Notes under the pieces: generated by a model | Seen by the model: only the letters and a program-made list of their open reading frames with translations | Told to the model about the DNA's origin: nothing | Database searches by the model: none | IMG/VR virus record: IMGVR_UViG_3300033550_000013 | Span: 1 to 38,104 of that record | Length of the DNA: 38,104 nucleotides | From: a virus | Reading direction: 5' to 3' (one strand) | Position numbers and translations under genes: made by a program | Shown: in pieces, positions 36,625-38,104 of the stretch | How the letters are laid out: each line of letters begins with the position of its first letter | Numbering within the stretch: position 1 is the first letter of the stretch

Positions 36625-36914
36625 GACGCACCCCCTTCCCGGTCGCCATTCGACGGTTGCGGCTGCTCGCGGGCGATGAGCATGGCGTCGGCCATTCGGT
36701 AGCAGTGGTCTGCCAAACGCAGGTAGGCAGATGGGATGTCGTTGACGCTTACGCCATCGACCTTCGCCAATTCCTTCCCCGCAAAATAGTCACGCAGGGT
36801 CATGCCGGCAACGATAGCGCGCTTGGTCCCCTTCTCGTATCCAAGAGAATCGAAGTGCACGACGTCTTTCTCTCCGGGAAACGCCGGCCCGCCGTCTTTG
36901 ATGAAGTCAGCCAT
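36621..36914 (-). CDS. DGGPAFP-family phage protein, 97 aa
   Basis: AAGGAG precedes ATG 36914. MADFIKDGGPAFPGEKDVVH, then GMTLRDYFAGKELAK and a helical end with ADHCYRMADAML, is a very common accessory protein of proteobacterial phages with no established function. It overlaps the upstream gene by 8 bases and the downstream one by 4. Confidence 0.8.
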   Translation of the reverse strand: MADFIKDGGPAFPGEKDVVHFDSLGYEKGTKRAIVAGMTLRDYFAGKELAKVDGVSVNDIPSAYLRLADHCYRMADAMLIAREQPQPSNGDREGGAS

Positions 36915-37974
36915 TGCTATCTCCTTGCGGCTGCTCGCGGGACAGGGCGGCGTCGACGGCATCAAGGCATGCGTTCCAGCCGCTGGCAAAAGCGCGACGT
37001 TCGCCAAAGATTTGACCGGGGCATGCCATGCGCTCAGGAAGCGCCACCGCACCGGCCTGCGACTGCTGGTCATCATGCAAGTCAGCGTAATCACTGCTTT
37101 CTTCCCACTGTCGCTGCACTGCCTCGCAGTCGCCGGAGGGGCACACTCGGGCTAGCCAATCTTCGAATGCCCGCGCCTCGCGCTCATCCTGCTGCGCCGA
37201 TGCGGCCCGGATACGCGTCATAGTTTCGGACGGAAGCTCTTGATTCCCGCCGCTGAAATGCCGGCCGTCCCCTGCGGTAGATGCGGCCTCTGCTGCAGCG
37301 TCGTCGTAGTCCCGGCCGTCGATGCTAAAGGGCTCGTCAAACGCTGCCAGCATCTCGCGGTAGATTGCGCCGATACTCCACGCAGAGTCGTAGCGGTGCT
37401 TCTGCCCGATAAACGTCATTGCCTCAGTAGGCTCAAGCGGCACCAGCTTCCAGCCTTCCGGCGCCACCGCCCCCGACTCCCCGGTAGCTGGTGCGGCGGC
37501 CCACACGGAATTCCTCAGCGCACGCAGTGCATCCTGAACGCGCTGCGGGGCGTCAATCGGGTAATCAAGATGTGAGCACGCCGCGCGGACGGCTGATCGC
37601 CAGTCGTCCTGCTCGCTCGCTGGTGCGGCGGGCGCTGCGAGTGCTCGAATCTCGTCGGCCAGTTCCAGTAGCCCCCAGTGGTAATCCCGCATGGCATCGT
37701 TGCCGAACGAAAGCGACCCCATATCGTCGCTTCCGAATTCCCTCGCGTAGTCGTCCGCCTTGCGTTGGATGAAATCGGCAGCAGCTTTCAGCCCTGCATC
37801 CTGCACAGGCGCGGCAGGCGGTGCGGCTTGGGTGAGAACGTCTAGCGCAAGCCTGACCGCAGCAGCCGAACTCCTGCCCTGCGTATCCCAGTACGGGTCG
37901 CGCGCATACATCGCGGCGAATACGGCTTCACGATCCAGCCCCTGCGCCACGCTCGCGGCTTCGTTCTTGGTCAT
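36907..37974 (-). CDS. Large modular accessory protein
   Basis: The product has 355 residues. ATG 37974 overlaps the stop of the gene spanning the contig join (ATGA). It appears to be built of modules separated by Ala/Pro linkers: an N-terminal part (REAVFAAMYARDPYWDTQGR), GWKLVPLEPTEAMTFIG with IYREMLAAF (shared with the 34979..35758 protein), an RAFEDWLARVCPSGDC region with SSDYADLHDD, and a C-terminal AFASGWNACLDAVDAAL helix. Such mosaics are frequent in Burkholderiales phages. No enzyme motif is visible. Confidence 0.75.
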   Translation of the reverse strand: MTKNEAASVAQGLDREAVFAAMYARDPYWDTQGRSSAAAVRLALDVLTQAAPPAAPVQDAGLKAAADFIQRKADDYAREFGSDDMGSLSFGNDAMRDYHWGLLELADEIRALAAPAAPASEQDDWRSAVRAACSHLDYPIDAPQRVQDALRALRNSVWAAAPATGESGAVAPEGWKLVPLEPTEAMTFIGQKHRYDSAWSIGAIYREMLAAFDEPFSIDGRDYDDAAAEAASTAGDGRHFSGGNQELPSETMTRIRAASAQQDEREARAFEDWLARVCPSGDCEAVQRQWEESSDYADLHDDQQSQAGAVALPERMACPGQIFGERRAFASGWNACLDAVDAALSREQPQGDSNG

Positions 37975-38104
37975 TTCGCGTCCTTTACGATGTGCCCGCA
38001 CGTGGGGCAGCGCTTCTTGGTCTTGTCGTTTCTGGCTTTGATTGCTCGGGTAAGCACTGACTGACTCATGCCGACAGCCTTAGCCGCCGCATACGCCGTC
38101 ATGC
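37971..38104 (-). CDS. C-terminal part of the gene spanning the contig ends
   Basis: The reading frame enters from the right edge and stops at 37971. It is the duplicate of the start of the window plus the last two residues and stop codon. With the left part (1..173) it makes the complete 59-residue HTH protein. Confidence 0.75.
   Translation of the reverse strand, partial: MTAYAAAKAVGMSQSVLTRAIKARNDKTKKRCPTCGHIVKDAK
37978..38104. repeat. Terminal direct repeat, right copy
   Basis: Exact copy of 1..127. See the left copy for its meaning as an assembly overlap of a circular or circularly permuted genome. Confidence 0.95.

Noticed and set aside
1-38104. Attachment site or integrase
   Set aside because: No tyrosine or serine recombinase motifs and no tRNA-end-like sequence were recognised on either strand.

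Overview
The window is one complete phage genome. Its first and last 127 bases are identical (1..127 = 37978..38104), so the contig closes into a circle of 37,977 bp, and one small gene runs across the join. The gene set is that of a short-tailed (podovirus-like) dsDNA phage: terminase, large portal with a coiled-coil tail, scaffold, HK97-type capsid protein, tail adaptor and nozzle, a GNAT protein, ejection-type proteins including one with a lytic transglycosylase domain, fibre-like proteins and a lysis cassette. The style of the small accessory genes (HTPGPW, DGGPAFP, VRR-NUC and Lar families) and a virion plan resembling Bordetella phage BPP-1 and Burkholderia phage BcepC6B suggest a betaproteobacterial (Burkholderiales) host. 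The host assignment is inference.

Layout. Divergent promoters lie at about 4062-4142. A leftward operon runs from 4024 through position 1, round the join, and on to 33703. It carries an SSB-like protein, an ERF recombinase, many small accessory proteins, a C5-methyltransferase-like protein, a Lar-type anti-restriction protein and, after a terminator, an outer-membrane beta-barrel. A rightward operon begins with a Cro-like regulator (4171). It continues with replication genes that contain an iteron cluster and a purine tract (5037-6780), VRR-NUC and YbcO-like nucleases, and a run of tiny membrane proteins (8465-9917). Late genes follow: packaging (10678-13490), head (13492-19673), tail and ejection (19807-30875), fibre (30995-32296) and lysis (32318-33701).

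The least ordinary parts are two gene-free stretches of the rightward strand that fold very well. Bases 4479-4650 lie just before the early operon, and bases 10205-10613 lie between the last early gene and an intrinsic terminator in front of the late operon. No Q-like antiterminator, CI-like repressor or integrase is recognisable. The two RNAs are therefore candidates for RNA-based control of early and late transcription. Other notable points are a duplicated promoter-leader and a duplicated hairpin bracketing two unrelated small genes, two homing-endonuclease-like genes with their HTH domains at opposite ends, and a phage-encoded outer-membrane protein.

All identifications come from reading the sequence and recalled family motifs. 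No database search was run.
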